DNA from: Streptomyces seoulensis
Lineage (GTDB): Bacteria; Actinomycetota; Actinomycetes; Streptomycetales; Streptomycetaceae
Direction: 5' to 3'
DNA: 64,000 bases
Assembly (NCBI RefSeq): GCF_022846655.1
Contig: NZ_AP025667.1
Span: 2,331,001 to 2,395,000, forward strand
Shown: piece by piece, positions 44,407-53,235 of the stretch
Position numbering within the stretch: the stretch's first letter is position 1
Layout: each line of letters opens with the position of its first letter
Position numbers and translations under genes: made by a program
The notes under the pieces: model-generated
Told to the model about the DNA's origin: nothing
Databases searched by the model: none
The model's input: the letters and a program-made list of their open reading frames with translations, nothing else

Positions 44407-45572
44407 GGCTGGGCTCCTCGGGCGGCCGGGGCGGTGAGGCGGGCGGGATCGAACAGGCCGGTCGGGTGCGCGGTCGAGCCGGTCAGCGCGAGGTCGGCCA
44501 GGATCTCGCCGACGACGGGCACGAACTTGAAGCCGTGCCCGGAGAACCCGCAGGCCACGGTGACCGACTCCGGGTGCGCGGGATGCCGGGCGATCACGAA
44601 GTGCTCGTCCGGGGTGTTGGAGTACATGCAGGTGGCGGCCTTCAGGAAGGTGCCCGGCAGATCGGGGATCAGCGCGGACATGTGGTCCGCCATGGCCCGC
44701 ACCTCGTGCTCGTGCACGGTCCGGTCGATGGTCTCCGGCGTGGTGTCCTGCCCCTTGCGGAAGAAGGCGACCTTGGCGCCCTTGTCGGGCCCGTCGATGG
44801 CCGGGAAGCCGTACACCTGGACGCCGTCCGCGTCCTCCCAGATGTATACGGGGTGGCGCTCCGGCACGAACGCTCCGGTGCCGCCCTTCGGCTGGAACCA
44901 GTACATGACCTGCCGCTCGACCGTGATCGGTACCCCGATGTCCGCGAGCAGCCGCGGCGCCCAGGCGCCGGGGCAGATCACCAACTGCCCGGCGGTGTAC
45001 GTGTTCTCGGCGCTGTGCACACGCACCCCGTCCCGGTACGGCTCCCAGCGCAGCACCGGCTCCTCGAACCGCAGCTCCGCGCCCTGCCGGGTGGCGAGCT
45101 GGAGATGGGCGGCGACCATGTTCTCCGGGCGCAGCAGGCCCGCCTTCGCCTCGAACAGGGCCACCTCGTCGTCGGCCGGGGCGAGGGTCGGGAAGCGCCG
45201 GCGTATCTCCTTGGCGTCCAGCAGCTCGTGGGGCAGGTCCCACTCGGTCGCCGAGCGCAATGAGCCGGAGACGGTACGGGAGCCCGGCGGCCCGGCCATC
45301 ACCCCGCCGCACAGCACGGCGACGTTGCGGCCGGTGGCCCGCTCCACCTCCTCGTACAGCTCGTAGGCGCGCAGCAGCAGCGGCACGTACGCCGGGTCCT
45401 CGAAGTAGGACTGCCGGGTGATGCGGGAGCCGCCGTGGCTGGAGCCCCGGTCGTGCACCGGGCCGAACTTCTCCAGCCCGAGCACCCGGGCGCCGCGCGC
45501 GGAGAGATGGTGGGCGGCGGCGCTTCCCATGCCGCCTAGCCCGATGACGATCACGTCGTAGGTGGGGGACAC
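44403..45572 (-). CDS. monomeric sarcosine oxidase / N-methylamino acid oxidase
   Basis: A 389-residue FAD enzyme of the MSOX/SolA family. An N-terminal Rossmann motif [17 protein letters not shown] binds FAD. The covalent flavin cysteine is Cys315 in [13 protein letters not shown], the same number as in described monomeric sarcosine oxidases. [15 protein letters not shown] closes the domain. Reaction: sarcosine plus O2 gives glycine, formaldehyde and H2O2. GTG 45572. It lies 31 bases behind the dimethylglycine dehydrogenase gene. Confidence 0.9.
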   Translation of the reverse strand: MSPTYDVIVIGLGGMGSAAAHHLSARGARVLGLEKFGPVHDRGSSHGGSRITRQSYFEDPAYVPLLLRAYELYEEVERATGRNVAVLCGGVMAGPPGSRTVSGSLRSATEWDLPHELLDAKEIRRRFPTLAPADDEVALFEAKAGLLRPENMVAAHLQLATRQGAELRFEEPVLRWEPYRDGVRVHSAENTYTAGQLVICPGAWAPRLLADIGVPITVERQVMYWFQPKGGTGAFVPERHPVYIWEDADGVQVYGFPAIDGPDKGAKVAFFRKGQDTTPETIDRTVHEHEVRAMADHMSALIPDLPGTFLKAATCMYSNTPDEHFVIARHPAHPESVTVACGFSGHGFKFVPVVGEILADLALTGSTAHPTGLFDPARLTAPAARGAQP

Positions 45573-45603
45573 TTATGCGGACCTCCTGGGGCGGGCCGGC
45601 CGG

Positions 45604-48120
45604 TCAGCGGCGGATGCGGGTCATCTGCGGGTCGAACAGCGGCTCCTCGGCGACGGTCGCGGGGACCTTCTCGCCGAAGTACCCGATGTGCACGCCGGTG
45701 CCGGGGGCGAGGCCCGCCGGGAGCCAGGCGTAGGCCACGCACCGGCGCAGTGTGTAGCCGTAGGCGGCGCTGGTCACGTAGCCCGCCGTGGAGCCGTCCA
45801 CCGACACCGGCTCCTTGCCGAGTACCACGGCGGCCGGGTCGTCCAGCAGCAGCGGGGTGAGCCTGCGGGCGGGCTCGGGGCGGTCGCGCAGGGCGTCGCG
45901 GCCCACGAAGTCGCCCTTGTCCATCCGGACGGCGAAGCCGACGCCCGCCTCGTACGGGGTGTGCTCGGCGGTCATGTCGGTGCCCCAGGCGCGGTAGCCC
46001 TTCTCCAGCCGGAGCGAGTCGAAGGCGGACCGCCCGGCCGCGATCACCCCCAGCTCCCGGCCCGCCTCCCACAGCGTGTCCCAGAGCCGGAGGCCCAGGT
46101 CGGCGGTGGTGTACAGCTCCCAGCCCAGCTCGCCCACGTAGCTCAGCCGCATGGCCGTGACCGGCACGTGCCCGAGGTGGGTCCGCCTGGCCCGGAAGTA
46201 GCCGAAGGCCTCGTGGGAGAAGTCGTCGCCGGTCAGCGGCTGGACCAGGGCACGGGCCAGCGGGCCCCAGACGCCGATGCAGCAGGTGCCGGAGGTGATG
46301 TCCCGGATCCGCACTCCCGCACTCTCGGCTCCGCTCGGGCGGGACGAGCCCCCGGCGGGGGCGTGCCGGAGCAGATGGTCCAGGTCGGCCGGGGAGTTGG
46401 CGCCCACCTGGAAGTGGTCCTCGGCCAGCCGGGCCACGGTGAGGTCGGACCGGATGCCGCCGGACTCGTCCAGGAGCAGGGTGTAGGTGACCGCGCCCGG
46501 CTTCTTGCGCAGGTTGTTGCTGGTCATGCGGTCGAGGAAGGCGAGCGCGCCGGGGCCGGTCACCTCCAGCCGGCGCAGGGGGGTCATGTCGTACAGGGCG
46601 ACGCCCTCGCGGGTCGCGCGGGCCTCGGCGGCGGCGACGGGGGACCAGTGGCGGGCCGACCAGGGGTCCCGCTCCGGGAGGTCCTCGCCGAGCCGGGCCA
46701 CCAGCGGGGCGTTCGCCTCGTACCAGTGCGGGCGCTCCCAGCCACCGCCCTCCAGGAACACCGCGCCGAGCTCCTGTTGGCGGGAGTGGAAGGGACTGAC
46801 GCGCAGCGGGCGGGGCCGCTCCATCGGCTGCAGCGGGTGGATGACGTCGTACACCTCGACGAACTGCTGTGAACCGCGTTCACGGACATAAGCGGGTGAA
46901 TGCTGCGCTTCCTCGAATCGCGTGACATCGCAGTCGTGCACGTCGATCGACGGTCGGCCGTCAACCATCCACTCGGCCACCGCCCGCGCCACACCCGCGG
47001 AGTGTGTGACCCAGACCGCCTCGGCCAGCCAGAAGCCGCGCAGTTCACGGGCCTCCCCGAGCAGCGGCATGCCGTCCGGTGTGAACGAGAAGACCCCGTT
47101 GAACCCGCTCTCCACCTCCACCCCGCGCAACGCGGGCAGCAGCCGCCGGGCGTCCGCCCAACTCGGCTCCCAGTCCGCCTCGGTCAACGGGTACGAGGAC
47201 GGCATCTCCATGTCCCGCGCCCGCGCCTCGTCGTACGCCGGGACGGTGAAGGGGTCCACCGGCAGCGGCCGGTGCGCGTACGAGCCGATGCCGATCCGGT
47301 CGTGATGCTCCCGGAAGTACAGGTCGGCGTCCTGGAAGCGGAGGACGGGCCGGGTCGCCTCGGCCGACGCCCCGCCCAGCCCGGGCACCGGCCCGGTCCG
47401 CGCGTACTGGTGCGCCAGCGGCTGCAGCGGTACGTCGATCCCGGCCATGCGGCCGATCACCGGCCCCCAGAAGCCCGCCGCCGAGACGACATGGTCGGCG
47501 GGGAAGACTCCCCGGTCGGTGACGACTCCGGTGACTCGGCCGTCCGCCCGCTCGATGCCGGTGACGGTGTGCCGGTCGAGGAAGCGGGCACCGCGCGCCG
47601 TGGCCCGTTCGAGCTGGGCGCGGCAGGCGGGCAGGGCACGGGCCAGCCCGTCCTCGGGGGTGTGGAAGCCGCCCAGCACCGCCGACTCGTCCAGCAGCGG
47701 CCACAGTTCCTTGCAGCGGGCGGCGCTCACCACCTCGCCACGTACTCCCCAGGCCGCGGCGAGCCCGGCCCTGCGGTGCAGGTCGGCGAGGCGTTCGGGG
47801 GTGGTGGCCAGTTCCAGGCCGCCGACCGGCTCGAAGCAGGGGACGCCGCCGTGGCCGAGCGAGCCGAACTTCTCGACGGTGTACCGGGCGAACTCCGTCA
47901 GCGTCTTCGACGGGCTGGTCCGGAAGACGAGCCCCGGCGCGTGCGAGGTGGAGCCGCCGGGGGCGGGCAGCGGGCCCTGTTCGAGGACGGTGACGTCCGT
48001 CCAGCCGCGCGCGGTCAGCTCGTCGGCGAGGGAGCAGCCGACGATCCCGGCGCCGATGACGACGACACGCGGGGAGGTCTCGGGGGACGGGTACGGACGG
48101 TCTTCGGGCGTGACGGACAT
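45604..48120 (-). CDS. dimethylglycine/sarcosine dehydrogenase, FAD-GcvT fusion
   Basis: An 838-residue two-part enzyme. Residues 1-400 are an FAD oxidoreductase (VVVIGAGIVGCSLADELTAR) with GGSTSHAPGLVF, whose His is the usual site of covalent FAD. FAO_M and GcvT domains (residues about 420-830) follow; they bind tetrahydrofolate (SYVGELGWELY, then RSAFDSLRLEKGYRAWGTDM). It demethylates dimethylglycine (and probably sarcosine), passing the one-carbon unit to folate or releasing formaldehyde. ATG 48120 lies behind AAGGAGGGGC. It is central in the betaine pathway between the Rieske enzyme and sarcosine oxidase. Confidence 0.92.
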   Translation of the reverse strand: MSVTPEDRPYPSPETSPRVVVIGAGIVGCSLADELTARGWTDVTVLEQGPLPAPGGSTSHAPGLVFRTSPSKTLTEFARYTVEKFGSLGHGGVPCFEPVGGLELATTPERLADLHRRAGLAAAWGVRGEVVSAARCKELWPLLDESAVLGGFHTPEDGLARALPACRAQLERATARGARFLDRHTVTGIERADGRVTGVVTDRGVFPADHVVSAAGFWGPVIGRMAGIDVPLQPLAHQYARTGPVPGLGGASAEATRPVLRFQDADLYFREHHDRIGIGSYAHRPLPVDPFTVPAYDEARARDMEMPSSYPLTEADWEPSWADARRLLPALRGVEVESGFNGVFSFTPDGMPLLGEARELRGFWLAEAVWVTHSAGVARAVAEWMVDGRPSIDVHDCDVTRFEEAQHSPAYVRERGSQQFVEVYDVIHPLQPMERPRPLRVSPFHSRQQELGAVFLEGGGWERPHWYEANAPLVARLGEDLPERDPWSARHWSPVAAAEARATREGVALYDMTPLRRLEVTGPGALAFLDRMTSNNLRKKPGAVTYTLLLDESGGIRSDLTVARLAEDHFQVGANSPADLDHLLRHAPAGGSSRPSGAESAGVRIRDITSGTCCIGVWGPLARALVQPLTGDDFSHEAFGYFRARRTHLGHVPVTAMRLSYVGELGWELYTTADLGLRLWDTLWEAGRELGVIAAGRSAFDSLRLEKGYRAWGTDMTAEHTPYEAGVGFAVRMDKGDFVGRDALRDRPEPARRLTPLLLDDPAAVVLGKEPVSVDGSTAGYVTSAAYGYTLRRCVAYAWLPAGLAPGTGVHIGYFGEKVPATVAEEPLFDPQMTRIRR

Positions 48121-48240
48121 GCCCCTCCTTGTGCGGGCGGGGATGGGGACCGGGTCGTGCCGGGTGTCGTACCGGGGCAAGGCGGGGCAGCGTGGGGCGG
48201 GCGTCGGGCAGGCCGGGTGTCGGGTCGGGCGAGGTCTCGG

Positions 48241-49326
48241 TCAGAGGACGACGACCGAGCGCAGCACCTCGCCGCGCCGCATCCTGGCGAACGCCTTCTC
48301 GACCTCGTCGAGGGCGACGGTCTCCGAGACGAAGGCGTTCAGGTCGAGCAGCCCGTAGAGGTACTGGTCGATGAGGAACGGGAAGTCGCGGCTGGGCAGG
48401 CAGTCGCCGTACCAGGAGGACTTGATCGCGCCGCCCCGCGAGAACACGTCGATCAGGGGCAGTTCGACCTTCAGGCCGGGCTCGGGCACGCCGACCTGGA
48501 CCAGCAGCCCGGCGTGGTCGCGCATGTAGAAGGCCTGGGTGAAGGTCTCCGGGCGGCCCACCGCGTCGATGGCGACGTCCACGCCGAAGCCGCCGGTGAG
48601 TTCGCGGACGGCGGCCACCGGGTCGGTGCCGCGGGAGTTGACGGTGTGCGTGGCGCCGAATCTCTCCGCCTGGTCCAGCTTGCGGTCGTCGATGTCGACG
48701 GCGATGACCTTCATGGCGCCGTTCAGACAGGCGCCGGCGATGGCCGCGTCGCCTACGCCGCCGCAGCCGATGACGGCCACCGAGTCGCCCCGGCCCACCT
48801 GGCCGGTGTTGACCGCCGCGCCGTAACCGGCCATCACCCCGCAGCCGATGAGACCGGCCGCCTCGGGCCGGGCCGCCGGGTCGATCTTCACCGCCTGCCC
48901 CGCCGCGACCAGCGTCTTCTCGGCGAACGCCCCGATGCCGAGCGCGGCCGTGAGCGGGGTGCCGTCGGTGAGGGTCATCGGCTGGGCGGCGTTGCGGGAG
49001 TCGAAGCAGTACCAGGGGCGGCCCCTGCGACAGGAGCGGCAACGGCCGCAGGGCGCCCGCCAGGCCAGTACGACGTAGTCGCCCGGCCGGAGATCCCCGG
49101 CTCCCGGACCCACGGCCGACACCGTCCCCGCCGCCTCGTGGCCGAGGAGGAACGGGAAGTCGTCCGTGACCGCGCCCTCCCGGTAGTGCAGATCCGTATG
49201 GCAGACCCCGCACGCGCGCACGTCCACCAGCACCTCACCCGGACCCGGATCGGGGACGACGACCGTCCGGAGCTCGACGGGCGCCCCGCGCTTCGCGGCG
49301 ACTACGGCACGGACCTCGTGTGGCAC
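48241..49326 (-). CDS. S-(hydroxymethyl)mycothiol dehydrogenase
   Basis: A 361-residue zinc-dependent class III alcohol dehydrogenase. The catalytic zinc site is [13 protein letters not shown] and GHEAAGTV; the structural zinc site is [18 protein letters not shown] binding uses [14 protein letters not shown]. The sequence is of the mycothiol branch, which oxidises the formaldehyde-mycothiol adduct to a formate adduct. This suits a cluster that releases formaldehyde at up to three steps. I use GTG 49326, six bases after GAGGAG, although the frame extends to an ATG at 49380. Confidence 0.9.
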   Translation of the reverse strand: MPHEVRAVVAAKRGAPVELRTVVVPDPGPGEVLVDVRACGVCHTDLHYREGAVTDDFPFLLGHEAAGTVSAVGPGAGDLRPGDYVVLAWRAPCGRCRSCRRGRPWYCFDSRNAAQPMTLTDGTPLTAALGIGAFAEKTLVAAGQAVKIDPAARPEAAGLIGCGVMAGYGAAVNTGQVGRGDSVAVIGCGGVGDAAIAGACLNGAMKVIAVDIDDRKLDQAERFGATHTVNSRGTDPVAAVRELTGGFGVDVAIDAVGRPETFTQAFYMRDHAGLLVQVGVPEPGLKVELPLIDVFSRGGAIKSSWYGDCLPSRDFPFLIDQYLYGLLDLNAFVSETVALDEVEKAFARMRRGEVLRSVVVL

Positions 49327-49378
49327 GACAAGCTCCTCTGCTGTTGCGCTGTGCACGACGGGTTGCGTGGTGAGGAAC

Positions 49379-49439
49379 ATAGTGAGAACGCCGCGACAGC
49401 ACCGTCAAGAGGTACGCGTTAACCCTTGGCAAAACGCGT
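49379..49439 (-). promoter_or_regulatory. promoter and inverted repeat of the betaine operon
   Basis: On the minus strand TTGACG (49408-49403) and CACTAT (49384-49379) are 18 bases apart. Just upstream of the -35 is a perfect inverted repeat, ACGCGTT-N12-AACGCGT (49414-49420, 49433-49439). This is a good place for an activator or the IclR regulator. Confidence 0.55.
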
Positions 49440-49492
49440 CCGGGGTGCCGAAACCGCCCCGACACACGGCGGTCCGGAGCCCCCGCACACGG

Positions 49493-49527
49493 CGGCGCGG
49501 CACCGGGAACTCCCTGGTGCCGCGCCG
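49493..49527 (-). terminator. terminator of the IclR gene
   Basis: CGGCGCGGCACC (49493-49504) pairs perfectly with GGTGCCGCGCCG (49516-49527), loop of 11 bases, about 60 bases after the IclR stop. Confidence 0.75.
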
Positions 49528-49588
49528 TGATCGCCCTGATGGGCGGTGGTCGCAGGGCCGGTCCGACCGATGTCCGCCCGGCCCTCCG

Positions 49589-50428
49589 TCAGAAGCCGTA
49601 GCCCATGCGCCGGGACAGCTCCTCGCCCGCCGCCGCCATCCGTTTCGCCACCACCGACAGCCGCTCCGGGCCCAGCCGGTACACCGGCCCGGACACGCTG
49701 ATCGCCGCGATGACCTTGCCGTCGTGCGCGCGGATCGGCGCCGCGGCGGCCGCGAGACCCAGCTCCAACTCGTCGGTGGTCACGGCGTATCCCCGCTCCA
49801 GGACCGACTCCAGCTCGGTGCGCAGCAGCGCGGTCCCCGTGACCGTGCGCTCGGTGAACCGGGGCAACGGCCGGGCGAGGAAGCCCTCGCGCAGGGTCGG
49901 CGGCATGTGCGCGAGGAGCACCTTGCCGCTGGAGGTGGCGTGCAGCGGGGTGCGCCTGCCGAGCCAGTTCTGCGCGGTCACGGAGGCGGTGCCGCGGGCC
50001 TGCATGACGTTGACGGCGGCGTCGTCGTCGAGCACCGCGATGTTCACGGTCTCGCCGAGCTCGTCGGCCGCCTCGCGGCAGACCGGGACGCCCTCCTGGG
50101 AGATGTCCAGCCGCACCGCGGCCGCGCCCGCCAGGCGCAGCACGCCGGCACCCAGGTAGTACTTGCCGCGGTCGCCGGTCCGGGTCACCAGGCCCCGGTT
50201 CTCCAGGACGCCGAGCAGCCGGAACGCCGTGGACTTGTGGACGTCCAGCTCGTCCGCGATCTCGGTGACGCCCGCCTCACCGTGCCGGGCGAGGATCTCC
50301 AGCACGCTCACCGCGCGGTCCACCGACTGCACGGAACCGGTCGTGCCGCGACCTCCGCCCCGCTCCGGGGAATCGTCGTTCCCGCTGGTCTTCCCGTCGG
50401 CGTCGGACCGCTTCTGCGTGCGGCTCAT
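49589..50428 (-). CDS. IclR-family regulator of the betaine cluster
   Basis: A 279-residue IclR-type regulator. A charged tail of about 30 residues precedes the winged helix (VQSVDRAVSVLEILARHGEA; ADELDVHKSTAFRLLGVL). The effector domain covers residues 110-275 (HATSSGKVLLAHMP; the conserved VTTDELELGLAAAAAPI near its end). It is placed between the leftward catabolic operon and the rightward ferredoxin genes, and a perfect 14-bp inverted repeat lies in its own upstream region, so autoregulation and control of both arms are likely. Confidence 0.9.
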   Translation of the reverse strand: MSRTQKRSDADGKTSGNDDSPERGGGRGTTGSVQSVDRAVSVLEILARHGEAGVTEIADELDVHKSTAFRLLGVLENRGLVTRTGDRGKYYLGAGVLRLAGAAAVRLDISQEGVPVCREAADELGETVNIAVLDDDAAVNVMQARGTASVTAQNWLGRRTPLHATSSGKVLLAHMPPTLREGFLARPLPRFTERTVTGTALLRTELESVLERGYAVTTDELELGLAAAAAPIRAHDGKVIAAISVSGPVYRLGPERLSVVAKRMAAAGEELSRRMGYGF

Positions 50429-50512
50429 GGCTCAACTCCCACCACCTGGCGGCCCGGTCCGGGCCGCATCTGCGGGAAGCCCTTGACGCGACGGTCGTCC
50501 CGCGCGGATTCT

Positions 50513-50548
50513 GTTGCGCATGGCGCTGGTTGGTGCGCCATGCGCAAC
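50513..50548. promoter_or_regulatory. perfect 14-bp inverted repeat, probable IclR operator
   Basis: GTTGCGCATGGCGC (50513-50526) and GCGCCATGCGCAAC (50535-50548) around TGGTTGGT. It sits between the divergent IclR and ferredoxin genes. Each arm has the palindromic core TGCGCA, seen in many IclR sites. Confidence 0.7.
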
Positions 50549-50732
50549 ATCATGTTACCGAAGCGTCCGTGTCCCGGAAGGGGTGCGGATCTCCCGGACC
50601 TGTCCGGCCGACCCTGCCCCGCACCCGTTCACGCCCTTTCGCGCCTCCGGCGTCCCCGCCGTGCGCGACCCTGCCGACCGTCTGCACCGACCCCGGCCCG
50701 GGCCGAGCGTCCGGACCGAGAGGGGGGACCCC

Positions 50733-51056
50733 GTGATTCCCGTCTGCCGCGTCGAAGACCTCCCCGAGGGTGAGTCCGTCCGTATCGACACCACCCCGCC
50801 GATCGCCGTGTTCCGCACCGTCGACGGCGCCCTGTACGCCGTCGACGACACCTGCACCCATCAGGACGCCTCGCTCTCCGAGGGCTGGCTGGAGGGCTGT
50901 CTCATCGAATGCCCGCTGCACGCCGCCTCCTTCGACCTGCGTACCGGCGCCGCCACCTGCCTTCCGGCCCGCCACCCGCTGCGCACCCACCTCGTCACCG
51001 TGGACGAGGGCGTCATCCACGTCCACGTCACGGTGCGCGAGGGAACGGCCGCCTGA
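50733..51056 (+). CDS. Rieske-type ferredoxin
   Basis: A 107-residue bifunctional-type Rieske ferredoxin. Ligands are CTH (first pair) and CPLH (second pair) in DDTCTHQDASL and IECPLHAASFDL. It would carry electrons from the reductase encoded just downstream to the Rieske oxygenase of the divergent operon. Betaine monooxygenases usually use a GbcB reductase; a separate ferredoxin and reductase would replace it here (inference). GTG 50733 follows a run of six G. Confidence 0.9.
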   Translation: MIPVCRVEDLPEGESVRIDTTPPIAVFRTVDGALYAVDDTCTHQDASLSEGWLEGCLIECPLHAASFDLRTGAATCLPARHPLRTHLVTVDEGVIHVHVTVREGTAA

Positions 51057-51087
51057 ACGCGCCCCCGCGGACAAGGAGTCACCGCAC

Positions 51088-52260
51088 ATGAGGACCGTGA
51101 CCATCGTCGGCGCCTCCCTCGCCGGGCTGTACGCGGCACGCGAGCTGCGCGCGCAGGGGTACGAGGGCCGGCTGGTCGTCGTCGGCGACGAACCGCACCC
51201 GCCCTACGACCGCCCTCCCCTCTCCAAGGACTTCCTCACCGGCCGGCTGGACGAGGACCGCCTCGCCCTCCTGGACGCCGAGGAGAGCGGCGAACTCGAC
51301 GCCGAATGGCTGCTCGGCGTCCGCGCGCGGGGCCTGGACACCCGGACCCGCACCGTGCTGCTGGCGGACGGCCGCACCCTCGCCACGGACGGCCTGGTCA
51401 TCGCCACCGGCGCCACGGCCCGGCGCCTGCCCGGTGCCCCGGCGGGCGTCCACACCCTGCGCACCCTGGACGACGCCCGCGCCCTGCGCGCCCGGCTCAC
51501 CGAGGGCGCCCGACGGGTCGTCGTGATCGGGGGCGGTTTCATCGGCGCCGAGACCGCCGCGTCCTGCGCCGCCCTCGGCCACGAGGTCACCGTCGTGGAG
51601 GCCGCCCCGCTGCCGCTGCTGCCCCAACTGGGCCCGGAGATGGCCGCCGTGTGCGCCACGCTGCACCGCCGGGCGGGCGTACGGCTGCTCACCGGTACGG
51701 GGGTGGTGAGCGTGCGGCACAGCGGGTCGGCCACAGCCGTGGAGCTGACGGACGGCCACACCCTGACCGCCGACGTCGTGATCACGGGCATCGGCGTGGT
51801 CCCGAACACCGCCTGGCTGGCGGGCTCGACGCTCGCCGTGGGCGACGGTGTGCTCTGCGACGACGGCTGCGTGACCGGGCTGCCCCAGGTGGTCGCGGTC
51901 GGCGATGTCGCCCGCGCCGGCGGCATCCGCGCCGAGCACTGGACCTCGGCCACGGAACAACCCCGCGTCGCCGTGACCAACCTGCTCGCCGGGCGGACCG
52001 TCGCCACACTGCGGCCGGTGCCCTACTTCTGGTCCGACCAGTACGGCTCCCGCATCCAGTTCGCCGGGCGGTACCGGGCCGGGGACACCGTCCGCGTCAC
52101 CGAGGGCGAACTGCTCGACCAAGGGCCGGGCGAGGCGGGCTTCCTGGCCCGCTACGAGCGTGACGGCCACACCGTCGCCGTGCTCGCGGTGGACCGGCCC
52201 CGCCCCTTCGTCCGCGCCCGGCGCGAACTCGGAGGGGTGGTGCGGACCGCCACGATGTGA
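51088..52260 (+). CDS. ferredoxin reductase, FAD/NAD(P)H
   Basis: A 390-residue flavoprotein reductase of the Rhodococcus/Pseudomonas ferredoxin-reductase group. FAD motif VTIVGASLAGLYAARELR, NAD(P) motif VVVIGGGFIGAETAASCAAL, and the conserved TGIGVVPNTAWL and AVGDVAR near the second FAD strand are seen. The C-terminal part (YFWSDQYGSRIQFAG) is typical. Start ATG 51088 lies behind AAGGAG. It is 31 bases downstream of the ferredoxin gene, so they form one small operon. Confidence 0.92.
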   Translation: MRTVTIVGASLAGLYAARELRAQGYEGRLVVVGDEPHPPYDRPPLSKDFLTGRLDEDRLALLDAEESGELDAEWLLGVRARGLDTRTRTVLLADGRTLATDGLVIATGATARRLPGAPAGVHTLRTLDDARALRARLTEGARRVVVIGGGFIGAETAASCAALGHEVTVVEAAPLPLLPQLGPEMAAVCATLHRRAGVRLLTGTGVVSVRHSGSATAVELTDGHTLTADVVITGIGVVPNTAWLAGSTLAVGDGVLCDDGCVTGLPQVVAVGDVARAGGIRAEHWTSATEQPRVAVTNLLAGRTVATLRPVPYFWSDQYGSRIQFAGRYRAGDTVRVTEGELLDQGPGEAGFLARYERDGHTVAVLAVDRPRPFVRARRELGGVVRTATM

Positions 52261-52291
52261 GTGCCCTGGGCCCGCGCGGGCCACCCGGACC

Positions 52292-52822
52292 TCAGGGGTG
52301 GGACAGCCGCTTCGCGCCGCCCCGCCTGGCTATCCGCGCCTGGTCCCGCCGCGCGACCCGCTCGCGCCGCCGCGCCGCCCGCCGCTCCCGGCGCAACCGC
52401 CGGGCCGTGCTGCTCGGCTCGGAGACCACTCCGTACCGCTGGTTCCACACCTGGCGGGTCACCCACACGTCGACGACCGCCCAGGTCGCCACCACCGTGC
52501 CGGCCACGCTGCTGATCACCATCGGGAACGCCAGCCAGGACCCCGCCAGCGTGCACAGGAACGCCACCATCGCCTGGACCAGCGTCACCGCGATCACCAG
52601 CACCGCCCGCACCGCGGCCGTACGCACCGGGTCCGCCATCCGGCGCCGGCGCGCGGGCTCCTCCACCCACAGCGGCCGGTACGCCGACCGCTGACCGCCG
52701 TTCGCCACGCCGCCCCGCTCGCGCGCCGGTGTCCCGCGCTCCGGCGCCACCTGGCCCGGAATCCCCGCAGGGCGCTCCGCCACTCTCACCTCGGGCGCAT
52801 CGCGCCGCTCCGCCGTGCCCAT
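52292..52822 (-). CDS. hypothetical membrane protein with two helices
   Basis: A 176-residue protein. The first 70 residues are soluble and charged. Two helices follow (AVRAVLVIAVTLVQAMVAFL and PMVISSVAGTVVATWAVVDV), then a strongly basic tail (RRLRRERRAARRRERVARR). No family is recognised. The start is uncertain: ATG 52822 is preferred, a GTG directly before it (52825) is possible. Its gene is convergent with the ferredoxin reductase. Confidence 0.6.
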   Translation of the reverse strand: MGTAERRDAPEVRVAERPAGIPGQVAPERGTPARERGGVANGGQRSAYRPLWVEEPARRRRMADPVRTAAVRAVLVIAVTLVQAMVAFLCTLAGSWLAFPMVISSVAGTVVATWAVVDVWVTRQVWNQRYGVVSEPSSTARRLRRERRAARRRERVARRDQARIARRGGAKRLSHP

Positions 52823-53235
52823 CACCGTGTCACTCCCCACCGCCGACAGACCGCTCGCCCCGGGACCCGAAGGCCCCCGACTCCCCAGTGGCTGCCCGGC
52901 TTGCGCTGTTTTACGCGGCCGGGGCGAAGGATGCGGCCCTGTGGCCGATTCCCTCCCCGTCTCCCCATGTGAACGACGAACGGCACACCTCGATGATTCC
53001 CGACTTGTGAAAATTTCCAGCCAACCGGTGTCCGTACTGTTTCGGCCCGCTTCCCCTGGACCCCTCCCCTCGCGGCCGCAATCTCCCCCAATGCCCTGAC
53101 AACTCGCCATCTCTCGTCCCGCACAAGGGAGTTCACGCACCAGACACGTCTTCGAGTCACCTGCGACGCGGTAGTAGGCTCGCGCCGTTCCAAGTCGGAC
53201 ACACGTACCCCGACGGGGTCGAGCTGGGGGAGGCC
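52823..53235. other. 413-bp intergenic region upstream of the conservon
   Basis: Divergent promoter space. The part 52970-53045 is lower in GC. For the conservon, TTCGAG (53151-53156) and TAGGCT (53175-53180), 18 bases apart, form a plausible promoter about 55 bases before cvnA. No coding region is supported. Confidence 0.4.
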
